In this document: piece by piece, positions 41,801 through 56,800 of the stretch
Layout of the letters: every line of letters begins with the position of its first letter
How positions within the stretch are numbered: the first letter of the stretch is position 1
Assembly: GCA_028023455.1 (NCBI GenBank)
Contig: JAQFVV010012529.1
Location: 1,056,001-1,120,000, forward strand
Reading direction: 5' to 3'
Source: Epiperipatus broadwayi
Taxonomy: Eukaryota > Onychophora > Udeonychophora > Euonychophora > Peripatidae
DNA length: 64,000 bases
The notes under the pieces: generated by a model
What the model saw: only the letters and a program-made list of their open reading frames with translations
Told to the model about the DNA's origin: nothing
Database searches by the model: none
Program-made: the position numbers and the translations under genes

Positions 41801-44800
41801 CATCCAGAAGCACAATCTTTTCCTGTTCTTTCTTTATCATGATGTCAGTACCGCAAACTTCTTTGTATTATTATTTCTTTTGCTTCATGACCCAGTTTTG
41901 ATGCTGTAATATTAAAATTGCGCTCTGCTCAAAATATGTATGAATGCCAACTACTACTAGTTTTATTAATTAAATTTATTTCAATCTTATACAATCCCAC
42001 TGACATACTATATTATTTTTGTATTTAAGAGTATATGCCTTGGGGAACATCAAGCGTTTTGTCTTTTAAATGTTTTTCAATAAATATTTTTGTCATATAA
42101 CTAAATCCCAAAAATTATGTGCTTTTATGCTTGTTAGAGAAGCTATATTTGTTAATATTTATTTATGTTTAACGTTTTCAAAGCTCCATGGCTTCATATT
42201 CATGTTTACTTATTTTCATGACCATAACGGCATGCAAACAGTTTTTTTTATATATTTAATGAATCTCAGAATGCTCCCCGAAATAATGTTCATCACCGTG
42301 TTTCAGAACCGTAATCCAAGCGTTAATAGCAATATTATGTAATCTTTTCAATAAAGGATTGACATCTTAATATCATCCCCACCAAAGATGTGTGTAATGT
42401 ATATCTCTTATTTAATTAATAAAAGAGCATATGAGAACCCTTAGCATGAATTTCACTATATAATTACCATTCACACACATACTAATGTATGCAATTAATT
42501 CATAATGTATACAATTGATTCATTATATTAAAATTTTTTTTATTTAACTTGTTTGAGTTGTTCGAATTCCTTTTTCTCCACTTCCACATATACAGCCATG
42601 TGTATACATATTTTAGTTAATTTAGTTAAGTCATAGTTAATAGATGTCTCATTGTCTTCTCTGCTCTGCTAGTGGGCCAGACTTAAGAATTAATTCTCAT
42701 GTCCCATCATTGTTATGTTATCCATTAGGTGTTTGATCTGGGGCTTAGGGAATGGGTCCATATTCAGGTTGATCCCTGACCTAAATCTCAGGTTTGACTG
42801 GGTTTGAAGTACATTTCATTGAGTTCCAGCTTATGTTAGATGGATCAATAAATGTGACAGTGAGAAATGGAAATGTATATTCAAAATTTTATTTATTTCA
42901 TTTCCTTGGCTGCATGGATATTGTACTAGTTCAGACACTTTTTTAAAACAAGGCTACTCTGATCTTACATGCTTTTCACCCACATACTAAATAGATGTAT
43001 AAAAAAAGAAGAAATAAGTAAAAGTATTCAGATAGGAATAGGATTTTTCCCCCTAACAGTCATGAGTTATTTATTTCTTTCATTTTTATTTATACCATCA
43101 AGATATATATATATTTTTAAAATAAGAGAAAAAAGTTAATTTTTTTGTTTAAATTAATTTGTAATAATTAATTTTTATGGTCATTTTTATAAAGAAAACT
43201 GGGGAAAATCATTAGATTTTTTATTATTGTTATGTTTTGGAAAGAAAAAAGGTATTTTGTTTTAAGAAAACTTTAATATCTTCATTGTACAGGATGTTTT
43301 TTTATCAAGAAATTTTATTGTGAGCTCAAAGGATTACATTACTGCAATAACAGAGTTATGTTGTTAACAGACACTATAATAAAGGTTACATAACCCAATA
43401 CCAATGGTCTGGGTATAAAAAAATCAACTGTTCAATCACAAATTGCACATTGCTACAAGGCTCTATGTAGTATTGTAGATGTATGTTGGAGCTAATTTTT
43501 CATCTCTGTTTCTGATGGCCTGAAGTTTTGCAAAAAGTAATTTCTTACAGACAACCAAGGTATAGCCCTAAATGAGTGCATATCTATTTAACCAATAGGC
43601 AAACAACAGAAAGGTTATGATTCTTATGGATGGAAAGATCCTGTTGGATATGCTAGAAATTAGTCCAGTGAGGAGAGGCACTTTTGGTTTGTATATGGAT
43701 GTAATAAAGTCTCTGTCCCATTGGAGTGATCTACAATGGCTCACAATATGTATTATTTTGTCATCATCCCATTTACATAAAGGGAGACTGGATCAAAGCA
43801 TGAGAACCCTCTACAGTAGACCAGAAAATGGCATGTGGGCAGAGCACTTAGGTTTAATTTAATCAAAAAATTTTGGTTTGAGATGCCACCGTTTAGAACT
43901 TTTTAATGATTGAATGAAAGGGTTGTATGCATCCCAGTACATAATTTTATGTGAGTTAACCTGAATAGGTAGAGGGATAAATTGTGCAATCTTTAACAAT
44001 AAGGATGACAACCAATTCCTTACGGGAGAAGGAGGAGTGTCTGTAGGAGAAACAGATGTAAAGTATGATGCTTCTGGAAAATGGCGAGATAGGTTGAGGT
44101 TGGTGTTATGTGTGCACTGGAAACAAAAGTTTAAAACAGAATGCAGTGATATCCCATTGAGTTTTGTGTGCCTATGGAGACCCCTCAGGCTGATGGCCAT
44201 GGCCTTGCCCTTCCACGTAAGTCTTGCACATAGCAAATTTATCTTTCTAATGAATTTTTGGGAAAAATTAATAATTGGCATGTAATAAGAGATCCTTGGG
44301 AACACCGGGATGTTGAGCAGTGAAGTTTTCGCATATAGTGACAAATAAACTTTGGATAATAAATCAATGGTTTTTTGGATAGAGAGAAGGGAGTCTTGTA
44401 TTGTTCTCCTCATTGCAAGAGGTGAGGTGTAGATTGGAAAGCCCAGAAGTTTCTGGGGCATGGCAGTGAAAAGAGAGGGGATAGTTTTCCCAGAGGATAT
44501 CTTCCATGCTGAGGATTTATTTAAATTAAAGGTAAGTCCTGACTCAGACAAAAAGGTATGGAGGATTTTGGCAAGCTTTGGGATTAGTCTTTCTGATGGG
44601 AGAAAAACAGTCAGGTCATCCAAGTATGTTATATGAGGAATTGATCTCTTAAGGTTGGATATAAATATCCCAGGGAGGTCTTTAGAGGGTTAATGTAGAT
44701 TATAAATAGCAGGGCTTTCAGAAGAGAGTCCTGCGGATGGAATTTGTTGGAGTAAAAGATGGTGAGATTCTTCCATACAGGAAGATGGAAATGTTCCTAA

Positions 44801-47800
44801 TGTTGAGGAAATTTGCTATAATATTTATTATCCCAGATAGGATATCATATTTGGCACAAAGGTTGAAGAAGCAATGTGTTCTGATAGCATTGAAGGCATC
44901 AGCAATGTCCAGCTGGATGACTACTGGTTTAGATTTCCTCATGATTCTGGTGTAATTGACTACCATCTTGAATAATGCTATTGCTTCAGTGATTGAAGAA
45001 ACTTTCCTGGCAAACTGGTACTGGGATATGAATGGATGGACCTTATCTTGTATCTTATCCATGATTATGGATTCCACCACCTTGATCATTAACAGTGTCA
45101 TAGAGATGGGTCTAAGATTCTCAAAGGGGGAGAAGGTAATGTATCCTTGAGAAAAGGCACCATCCCTAGAGGGTACAGGCCACCAATGTCAAGGTGTTTG
45201 GTAGATATGAGATCAATCATTTTATGTATGATTGGAACTGAAAATTTTTCAAGGTGAAGAAGGATAAATCATGGGATTGCATGGAGATTGGGATGTGTTT
45301 TTTCCAGCATAGAGCTTATTGTCAGTTATGAAGGAGGGAATGTATATACTTTATTCTTATGGCCCAGAGCCCACTTAATGTAGCCCCTGGACCAGTTATG
45401 GGGCTGGTTTAGGAAGATTCTCAATTTTTTGTTGAAATGTAGTCAGCTATGGCTTGTTGATTTATTTTGTATTGTTGCTTAAGATTAAGGATTAACTATT
45501 GAAGCAGGGACTGGTATCTGTTTTAAGGTGTTGCTGATTAGATCCATTTTGTGTAGGAGGGAAGTGGGACCCTTAGTCTTGGCTGTGTAAAAGGAAATTG
45601 ATGTATGTGAACCATGCCTCTGCAGGAAGTAAGGTGAGGGTGTTGATTTTCCTGAAATATATGTAACATGGATAAAATTGCTTCTGGGGCAGTGGTCTTG
45701 AGTAGGATATGGGTGGATGACTTCAAGCACTCATATGGATATGAAAACTGTTCAATTGATAAATTGATCTCTAGTGTCAGATGGTCTGAGAAAGGAACAG
45801 GTTGGAGAGATGGATCAATGATGAAATGAAGGTCTGGGGAGTAGTAAGCCAGATCCATGAGAGTCGCATATTGCTTAGGTAGTAAGAGAAGGCTTCAGTG
45901 AGATGAATGTATCTGGAATTGAAATGATTGTAGGTCGAGTCTCCAAACATTAATGTAGGATAGGGGTTGGATCCGAGTGACAAATTTTATTTGTTGGATT
46001 AATGAGTGAATTAATGTTATGTCTCTTGAGGTAAACAAAGACAATGTTCAATTTAAAAACTAGTGAGATAATGTTGCGATTAGGAGATATTGATTGATGA
46101 GGTTTATTTTATATGATTTGAATGGTGAATATTTAGGAATGAGAATTGCAACACTTGCAGTGAGGTGGGCCAAAGTTGAGTGATGAAAGGGCCTTAGATT
46201 GGCAATTTTAATTACTAATTGTGGATTTGAGCAAGAGTGTAGCTTAGTTTCTGCAAGACAGATGATATGGGGTTTAAATTGGTGAATCCATTTCGTAATT
46301 GATTCTATTCTTCCCATTGAGTTCAAACCACAGACATTGAAGCCAGGAAATTTGAAATTTATGTGGCTTAGACTGGAATGGTTAAGTTGTCCTTTGTCAG
46401 ATTTAATCAATGAGTTCATGGGTGGTTGAGATATTGGAGACAATTTAAATTCATTACTCATTTTTTCCGCACTGTCTTGGTTATAGTTTTGTCAACTCTA
46501 GCATCCCCCTTTTTGATTTGCACCACTAGAGTGGGCCTTCCCAATCAACACCTTGGGTGGTGTGCACTTTTCAGATTGGGCTATTTCCTGGGGATCATTC
46601 CCTGGAACTATACTATTGTTTTCAGGTGGTGTGTCATGGTTTTTGATTAAATCAGCTGAACGTCAGCTTTCATTTTTTCCCCTTTTTTGGTTTTATTTGG
46701 TGATTCATGTTCAGATGAGTTCTACTAGAGTTGCTGGACTTTTCCCCTGGCTTATCATCCCTGGAATCTGCATTGCCACTGTTAGCACTTTTGGACTTCC
46801 TTTTACTTTTTTTTCTGCTGGAGGGATAGCTTTCTGTAATTGTAGCATCTGACTTTGGGGATGAACTACTGCTTCTAGAAGAGTGGGTTGAAGCAATAGT
46901 TACCTAACTGTTCTCAACTTTAGCAGCACCAGAAGGTTTTGGCAAGTTGAGGCTGATTACATTGTCATGTTGTATTGTGACTCAGAAAGTTACTTTCCAA
47001 AGTATCTATTTCAGGGGAAATTAAGTAGGTATTACTCGAACTTGTAAGTGGTCTGAAGTTATGCAGCCTAATCCTTTTCATGTTGCAATATTGGCAAATC
47101 CAGGCTGAGCAGGCTTTAACCAAATGGGTCCTTAATTTACAATGGAAACACTGTGGTGGTATATCATCCCTGGAATCTGCATTGCCACTGTTAGCACTTT
47201 TGGACTTTCCTTTTATTTTTTTTCTGATGGAGGGATAGCTTTCTGTAATTGTAGCATCTGACTTTGGGGATGAACTACTGCTTCTAGAAGAGTGGTTGAA
47301 GCAATAGTTACCTAACTGTTCTCAACTTTAGCAGCACCAGAAGGTTTTGGCAAGTTGAGGCTGATTACATTGTCATGTTGTATTGTGACTCAGAAGGTTA
47401 TTTTCCAAGTATCTATTTCAGGGGAAATTAAGTAGGTATTACTCGAACTTGCAAGTGGTCTGCAGTTATGCAGCCTAATCCTTTTCATATGACAATATTG
47501 GCAAATCCAGGCTGGGCAGGCTTTAACTAAGTGGGTCCTTAATTTACAATGGAAACACGATGGTGGTATCCCTCTAAAAGAGATAATGAGGGGCTGATTC
47601 TGCAAGTTGCATCATGGGAATTATGGTTGGGATTATTTTCTTGTTGAGATGATGTGAATCCTGCCATTTTAGTCAGGACTGGGGTTTCACCTCTTCTTTC
47701 CATGAGGTACTGGAAGTTTGAAACTGTGCCATATGATCTAAGCAGACACTGTAGATCAGCTTCCGTAAACTTAAGGCAGCAGTTTCATATTTGGCCATTG

Positions 47801-50800
47801 AGGATTGTTGGTCTATTAATATTGATTATACAAAGAACTTTATTTCCAATAAACTTGTATGATTTTTGAAAAAATTGTCTTTGGGATATAATGTGGAATT
47901 CTACAATCAGATATCTGTTGTTGGGATGATTTAGTAACTTGTATATACTTCTACAATTTCTTTTTTGAGAGTTCACAGAAGAATTCCTCGACAGGAAAAT
48001 TGAAAAGCTCACAATTGAGGTTTGTGACAGCAAGAATCAGTGTCTTGTCACTGCTATAGTTGAGAAAAGACTGGTGTAATTGTGGGGGTATAGTCACTTT
48101 AAACCTGTTTACAAGATTGTTTATCGTCAGTTGATCAAGACTTGCGTTGAATAACATTTTTGGCGGGGTTGGATTGGGGGGCGAATGGCTCCTCATCCTC
48201 AAATGTATTGAAGATGTTCTGTTGATTCTGGTAATCCCTGTTAATGTAAGTGTTCTGTCTGCTGGAATTTCTAAGTAAGGCTCCAGAGCTGGACCCAAAT
48301 CAGGCAGAGTCTGAGTAGAATGTGGGGCTTTTATATGCCATTCATGATTAGTAGATTTATTATGATAATTAATATTAGTTGTAATTCTCCTGTTGGTATT
48401 GTCATTAGTGTTATATAGATTTTTAATTTTGTTAATTTTTAATTCTGGGAAATCATCAACTGAAATGAACTCCCCAGTGCATCTACTGTTGCCTGCATCA
48501 TTATTAGAAAATATAGTAGAGTTCAGAAGGGTTGGTATGTTTTTCATATTAATGTTTTCTTTCTTGGGGTTTGGTTTAATTTGAGATTTTTTCTGTTTAA
48601 GCTTAGAGACTAATAAATTATTAGCAATTTTATCAATACTAACTTGTGAAGAAGTGATATCCTCTGTTACAACGATCCCTCCTGTGCCTTAGTTTTCTGA
48701 AATTTCTTTCAGAAATTTGCTATTGGAGTTCCCAGTGATTAGCATTTTGTTTATATCATGGCTTTCACTCACAAACTGATTTTTTACTGTTTCTGTTTTT
48801 TGTTGAAACTTGCTGCAATGAGATTTGTTAGAAATGCAAATGGATGCTTGCTATTGTTCAAGATGATCTATGGTAGAATTAAAATGCATGTTATATCCCT
48901 CTTCTTTTGGGAGAGAAGTCATCATCTTTAATTTATAAGGAAGAATATAATAGTTGAAAAAGTTATTTATTAGGTATTCCGAGTGAAAAAAAAACTTTTA
49001 AAGAGTAGAACTTTATTTATATTATCACTAGAAATGCAAGGTTGTGTTCCTGCCTGCCCCTCTAGTGACTTTTGGATCATTTTAACCAGAAAATAACTCT
49101 GTGTAACAGCATTATAAAATTAAGCTGATTAAAATGACAGAGCTAACTTGTGAATTATCAATACAGATAAAATGAAAACTATGCAATAATTGTAAATTTC
49201 ATTATGGTAAAATCTACTTAGTGCACTAGTTAAATAATCTTGAAATTATGTAACCTCCTGCAGATGCTAATTTTAAAAGTGCCTTGTTTTTACCTGCACT
49301 TACTATTGAGGATATAGAATTAATACTACCTGTCATCTCTCACATGACTTCTATCTGCCTATTCTTGAATTGTATAATCCTGTCATATCATCATTTTACG
49401 GAGAATAATTCAAGAAAAATACAAGCCTTAAACTTGTTTTGTGTATCGATTTTTTTAAATGTTAAATATATATATGCTTATATTTGTACTAAAATAGCTA
49501 TGAACTTATAGTGAACTTCAGTTTACATTATTTTGTTCCAAATATAAAATATATATTTTTATTTAAGGTCGAGCACTCTTTCTAATGTTTTTATATTGTA
49601 CCTCTTAATGGCATATGGAATCAGGGCTATTAGTCATTATAATTAAATTAAAACGGTTGACATTAATATTTATATAACAAATGAAAAAATATCATTTATT
49701 TATTATCAGCATTGTATTGATTAGTTTTGATATCTGAAGAAAGTCAGTATCTTTTAAAATTATTTAGAAGAGTCTCATACTGCAGACATACTACATTCAC
49801 CTACTATGTCTGCATCTTGGGATTCAAATCCAAGTCCTAATAGAAGTTGAAGAATTTTTTCTCAAATAACAGGCTCATAACCAATTAACTAACTATCTAA
49901 TGTTGGATAGTAAATGGTTACCTATCCTTAATTGCAGGGTAAAGTTCTGATGAGTTCTGTCTTCCTCTTTATTGTTTCTATTGTGGAAAGATATTGGAGA
50001 GATCTTTGCTAGTTATTACAAAAATTTGTTTTACCTATTTATTTAAAATGGTCTACTGAACAAATCAAGGGATATAATAAGTAAAAATAAATTAAATAAA
50101 AAGAAATTTAAATTATAGTAAAATAATGTACAGAATAAAAAAAACATACAGCTTGCTAACTTCTTTATAATTTGTTGTTTAAAATATAATCTTTACTCTC
50201 TCTATATATATTATTGTATCACTTAACTGAAGTTGGGACATTGTTGGAAATATTTTTTTTACATTTTCAATTTAGAAAAAATGACTTTGGCTGCTGTTAT
50301 AATTATAGATAATAATGGTAGAGTTCTTTGAGCCACAACATTTGGAAATATGCATTTAAAATCATTTTTATATAAAACTTCTCCTATAACAATTTAGATT
50401 TAGCCATTCATTTTCTTTGGTATCAGTTTATTCTTATATTAGATTTTTTTTTAATCTCTAAAAAAATACAAAGATTGCTAAGAGGAGTTTTAATATTAAT
50501 TGCAGTTCTTATTCTTGTTATCACTTTCCCAAATTCTATAGGCAGAACCTATCTAATTTTATTTTTGAATTTTTTTTTTTTATTATTATTTGGAATATGG
50601 AGTGGTTTATGAATTTATTTTATATAATTTTTTTTCACATGACCCTCAAATCTCCATGCCATTTCATATTTCTGACTCACCTGATCATACACATGTTGAA
50701 AAGATAAATAATCACCAAAATACGTATTTCATGCTAAACCAGCAATCATCAGTTAGTCCAGATTACTATCTCCACACATATATACAATCAGTGTTCAGCT

Positions 50801-53800
50801 TTTTATATTAAGGTAACCAATCTTTATACTTTAATGAACAGGCTTCAAATTACTCCAACCCACTACTCTTCAGCCATCCATTTCATTGAAAATCTAATGA
50901 TGGAATGTTCAAAGCCCATGTTAGTGCCAAGATTATCATATTACCCATGTTGTCAATTTAGTCATTCTGACCCCTCATGTACTGGAGAATAATCCATTTA
51001 CATACATATGTGCAGGATGGGCAGACCTTTAACACACTGTTTTAATATATAAATTAATACACTGTACAGGCTTACACATATCTGCACATTGAAACAGTAT
51101 TATTTAGCCATCATCCCATTTTACCTACTATGTTCCATAGTAGTATCTTTTTCCCTAGTTCAAACCCATCCCAGCCCATGTATATAAGCTTCTAATAATT
51201 TATTTAATTTGTAATTGTGTATATTTTTGTGTATGTGCGTGTATTTGTATATGTTTGCACATCTAATACCCATATTAATGTTCGTATGCGTATAATGTAT
51301 ACATAGTTATCAAGTTAAAATTAATAAAATGGTACAATTTAAATTAAGTTGTGTGAACATTGTTATATATGTGTAATTACCTACATATTTATGCAAAAGA
51401 AGCCATAATGCAATAGATTTAAAAGCATTACAACTCTTTTAAATTAATAAATTTAAATTATTATTCTCAGTTAAAAACTTTAATTAAATGCACTTGTATA
51501 TAATTTTTTAATTCCTGTGGTGGTCCCACATATATATATATATAAGAAAATGTTTACAAACTTAAAAAAAGTTATCTGTTTTTATAAAAAGTTGTAATTC
51601 TTAGAAACCATCTATAAGTAATTAATAAAACTTGGAGTCAAAATTTTAATGTCTTTTAAAAATAAAAACTAAGAACAAGGATTGACCTGTTTGACCATTA
51701 TTATTTTAGCCAAAGAAATGACCAAAGGTTTCATTTTTATGTTTTTAAATTATTGCTGAAAACTTTGGGGAATGTTGTAAACAGGACACTTGAGTTAATG
51801 ATTTTTCTGGTATAAATAACTTTAAACTTTCAGTAGGGGGTTCACTTTGTTTACTTTTCATAATATTTGATGTGTAATGGTTGCCAGTCATCTCTGACTG
51901 ACTGGAAAATGGAGCTTGCCAGCTAAGGCCCTATCCTTTGCCAGCTCTCTTTTCAAGAGATCGGTCTGTGGAAATGACAGTAATGGGAAGACCAGTTAAA
52001 ACTGCTTAGAAGACATCAGGAACAGATCTTCCCAGCTGAGAATGCTAGATATCAGCTACAGAGAAGCCTCAACAAAGATGTGGTAACAATTTTTCCCAAA
52101 GAGCTCTTTAAAATAACTAATAAATTCTCTAAAAGTTAAGCTAGCTGTTAATCTATAAGGTACACAAACTTCTAAACTATAATGTTCTTATACTTAAAAC
52201 TGATTTAAACTGTAAAGTATGATGTAAAATTCTGCTAAAATTCATATCTGTAAACTTGCCTGTTTATTAAATTAAAATCTAAATTCTAAATGCGTGTTAA
52301 ATAATAACTTATTCAGTTATTATTCTATTTCTCTGACCTGCGCTCATGCTATGCCCAATTCAGAACCGAGATTAATTCTATGAATAAAGGTGAGGAGGGA
52401 AATGATTAGAGGCTCTCTCATAATTAAATAATGTGCTCTTTAGCACACACACATGAATCTTCTGCTCTGAAAACCTAAATATATTCGCTAAGCTATTATG
52501 TTTAGCTTATTATTGTTGTTGTTGAAATTAGGTTTGCAAGTTAATAAAGTAATTAGTTAATAAATGCAAGAATGAATTCTAAAGCATATTATACATATTG
52601 CTTTGCTAATAAATTAGATTACTTTTAAGTATTCCTTTTAGCATGTTTTAAGAATGCTAATTATGAGCTGGTGTATGGTAGTTTCATGGAACAAAACTAG
52701 AATTTTCCATACTTTTAGTTATTAATTGATATTATATTTAGCGTGGTGAATGTGTCTTTAGGAAGCACATATGTATATTTAAGCCTTGCTGTATGTTTCT
52801 GATAAGAATGGGCTTCTGATTTTAATAGCCACCTCATCTACTTAGTTCAGGCAGCTCTTCTTTAGAACTGGAACACAAGGGTCCAGATTGTTTTTTATAA
52901 GCTGCTCCAATCACCGAACTATATGTTCAATTTATTCACAGTGAGTCATATGGTCCACGGGAACCTGGTACTTGGTACTAAATCTCCTGGATAACTACAC
53001 ATTCGAGACATACACTTCCCTATTAATATATAATGCCATAGTATCTGAAGTCATACCACAAAGCTCCAGTTCATGCTTCCATAATGCAATAAGATTTTAG
53101 CTTTGATCTAAACATGTAATCTGTATTTGTACATATATAATCTGCATAGAGAGCCTCCTGCAGCTCAATTAAGTATTGCTATATGTTATTTTATTAAATA
53201 TTATGGTGATAAATAATCATTCTTGCACCGACTTAACTATCGCAAACCTAATAGGTAGGGCATGAAGATTATTAAAATTGTAATAAACTCTTTAACCTAT
53301 GGTGCATCAGATGAGATTTTGTTCTCCAACTTGTTCATCATTGTTACACCTGTGTGTGTCATTCAATGCATTCCTGTTTATTTAATTTATATTTATTAAT
53401 TAAAATATATTAAATTATAATAACTGTTCCATATCATTCATAATCCATCCTAAATCTTAGTTAAATTTTTTTTAATATTAGTGTTAATTATTAATATATG
53501 CATTATCTATACAGCCATAGGTGTGTGTGTGTTTACTAAGTCATTAGTCATTTAGTAATATTCCCCGAGTCTTTTGTTCCATCCTTTGCTACTGCCAGCA
53601 TGCTAACTAAGAAACTCTGAGTGTAGCTTCATATATGTTTTCATAGAGTAGTAAGTCATGAGAGTAATAAGTCATGGAGTGTTGGTGGAGGAGCTGAGAT
53701 ACAATATGATTCGAGGTCTCAACCCCTCTTCTAGATCAGCCTTGGTGTAATTTGCAGAACTCTGGATTTTCTTTCATGAACATACAAATCTGACCATTAC

Positions 53801-56800
53801 AACATATATAATGTAATATAAGGGATTTGAACTCAGACTTTTACACAACCCTCAACTATCCATGTCATCTTATATTGCTGAACCACCTGATCATACACAT
53901 GTTGAAAAGATAAATAATCACCAATATATGTATTTCGTGCTAAACCAGCAATCATCAATTGGTCCAGATTACTATCTCCACACATATATACAATCAGTGC
54001 TCAGCTTTATATTAAGTTAGCCAATCTTCTTCACTTTAATGGCTAGGCTTCAAATTACTCTAACCCACAATCTTAATATAAAGCTGAGCACTGATTGTAT
54101 ATATGTGTGGAGATAGTAATCTGGACCAAATGATTCCTGGTTTAGTATGAAATCCATATATTGGTGATTACTTTTTCAACATGTGTATGATCAGGTGGGT
54201 CAGCAATATGAGATGGCATGGAGAGTTGAGGGTCTTGTGAAAGTCTTGGCAATATGAGATGGCATGGAGAGTCATTGTGCAGGTGTGTGTAAGCCTGTAC
54301 AGTGTATTAATTTATATAATTTTTTTTGTATAACTTTACTTTTATTTTTTCGCAAACATTAATTCTGTAAATTAAATTATACAAAATATATAAATAAGCT
54401 AAATGACAATTCCAATTTCGTATAAAAAGTTGTATTTATTTTCTACATCAGTATATGATAGTGATAATTAACACTCAATATTTTCATTATTTATTTATAA
54501 TCTTCATCAAGAATACTATCAATTTGAAAAAATTATAAATACATATAAAATGCATATACATATTGAAACAGACACATTGTTTCATATATTTTAAAGTTAC
54601 CCCCCCTTTTCATTTCAAAATAGTTTGATTAAAAAGCTGATAGTTTTAAAATCAACATTTAAAATTGGAAATTATATGACACATTTAATTAATAAATTGT
54701 TATCATTAAAATTCAGCAGTTTCAAATGATACCAATGTAATATTTTTTTCATTGAGCTGAGTGTTTACAACTTACAATATAAACAAGATAGCATCACTTT
54801 CTTGCCTAGGCAGTGGAAGACACCATGTTTATGAACAACAAGCTGATAAGAAGAGAGATTGATAAGAAAATGTGGGAAACCAGAGTATAAATAAAGAAAT
54901 CCGGCAATTATCAGTTATTCAGAAGTGAGTTAAATTAGTTACTAGTTAAAAAATTGTTGTCATTGTTACATAGCTAAATCCAGTGTAGAAAAACCAGACC
55001 AACTGAGCTTGGAGACACAGAGGCCGTTAATCTAAGAAAAAACCTATAGCTATTATAAAAACTGCAAGATGAAGAGACAGATTACTAATATGGAAAATAC
55101 AAGAATTCTCGGCTAACAAGAATAGCTTTCTGTCTTTCCACACCTGAAGAAGCCATGAAGTTGAAAAGTAATGCCTAGGTAATCATCAAAAGAAAATGTA
55201 TACCATTCAGCTCTAAGACCAATCTCCTTTTTATTTTTTTATTCAATGATGAACTTTATTCATCGAAAAAAAATAGGTAAATTATATCTTGCAACTTAGG
55301 TGACAAGACATGACCAATTGTTGACCATTACAATTGGTATTAGGGACATCTGAAAAAGAATTAATAAGGAGAACATATAATTATTATAGAATGATGATTT
55401 TACAAATTTGCTGTGATTGGTTGAGATACAGGAATATTTAATAGCTTCCATGTGTCCTCATGGAGCTTAGCATAGGAAACTTTGCTGTCCCTTGCTTTTA
55501 ATGTTTTAATAATACCAAACAAATCACTAAGTAGATTTTTTGAATTTCTACCAAATGTGACGTTGCACCTAAGGATCCATAGTAAACAGTTCAGCATGAT
55601 AGAGTCTTATTGTTGAGAAAACACAAGCCTGAATACAGTCTTGAATATTGAAAATTCTATTCTTATATGATATCCGGCAGCTAATTAATGATCTATACTG
55701 CCATAGAGTTTTGCACTCATATAGGAAGTGTTGCAGTGTTTTACTTGCACCACTGCACATTTGACATTGGTATGTATTTTGTTAAGCTTTCTTTTATTTA
55801 CTAGGAATTCATTAGTTGGTAGTGAATGTATATTTATTTGTATTTATATTTAGCCTCAAGCTTCCATAGTTTGAAGCATTTGATGATGTATTCATTGTTA
55901 ACCTTGAGAATAGTTGGGATTATTATGAAGGTTTGACAGAACAGTTGATAAATGTCTCAATATTTGAGCTTATTCTCAATTGCCCCCGCAAGGATTCCAG
56001 CACTCATAACCAGATTGACAACCATATCAATCCAGGGTAGGGACCGACCATGAGGTGGCGGGGTATCAGTGGGAGCAACTAGGGATTGATATGAGTCCTC
56101 TGAGATTATTCTTCTAATTGTGACAAGTATTATGTGCTCTCTAGTAGTAGAAAAGCAGGGTATTACATGAGTCTCTAGTCAAATGATAGAAAGGCATGCC
56201 TTCCTAAGGCTGATTGTGACAATTTTCTTTCTCTACAGGAATCCAGGACATAGGAAATTAATTTTTGCTATGAAGGTCTTGGAAGGAAGGATGATTGGAA
56301 GGAAGTGAGTATTAACAAGTTGAGTAGTGTGATCTTGCCATAGAGAGACAGGTAAATGTCAGAGTGATTTAAGAGTATCTGTTATGCCCTTGGAAAGCAT
56401 GTTTTGTAATTGGATTCTCATGTCCCAAGGAGAAAGCATGAATGGGAACCCAAGAAACTTCTACAGTCTGGCTAGAAAGGGTGATAGAATTTTCCCTTCC
56501 AGATGAAAATTTCCAGGCTGCAGATTTATCCCGATTGAAAAACAGCTGATATTGTTCTGTATACCAGTGGAGTATGTCTTTCAGCATTGGCAGACAATCT
56601 GTAGATGGGAGGAGGATGACTACATCATCAACATATGCCAGGCATTGTACCTGCCTGTCTAGCTTGGGAATGTACACCCCAGGAAGATCTCTTTCGATCT
56701 TAAGAATGAATGGGTTGATGAATGCAGTAAATAATAATGTGTTCAGCTGAGATTCCTGGTGTAGAGAGATGTTGAGATGAAACCCCAGAGCTATTCTGCC

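Larger units (their letters stand above)
43293..49064 (-). mobile_element. LINE family A, copy 2, near full length, inside repeat E
   Basis: The boundaries come from comparison with the uninterrupted repeat E at 32805-33600, giving about 5.77 kb. Minus-strand order: short 5' UTR, ORF1 (start 48925), ORF2 (46461 onward: endonuclease, RT), and a 3' end with AATAAAATTTCTTGATAAAA at 43293-43325. A tandem 409-bp duplication enlarges the ORF1 end. Several frameshifts and stops. The order and motifs match copies 1 and 3. Confidence 0.85.
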
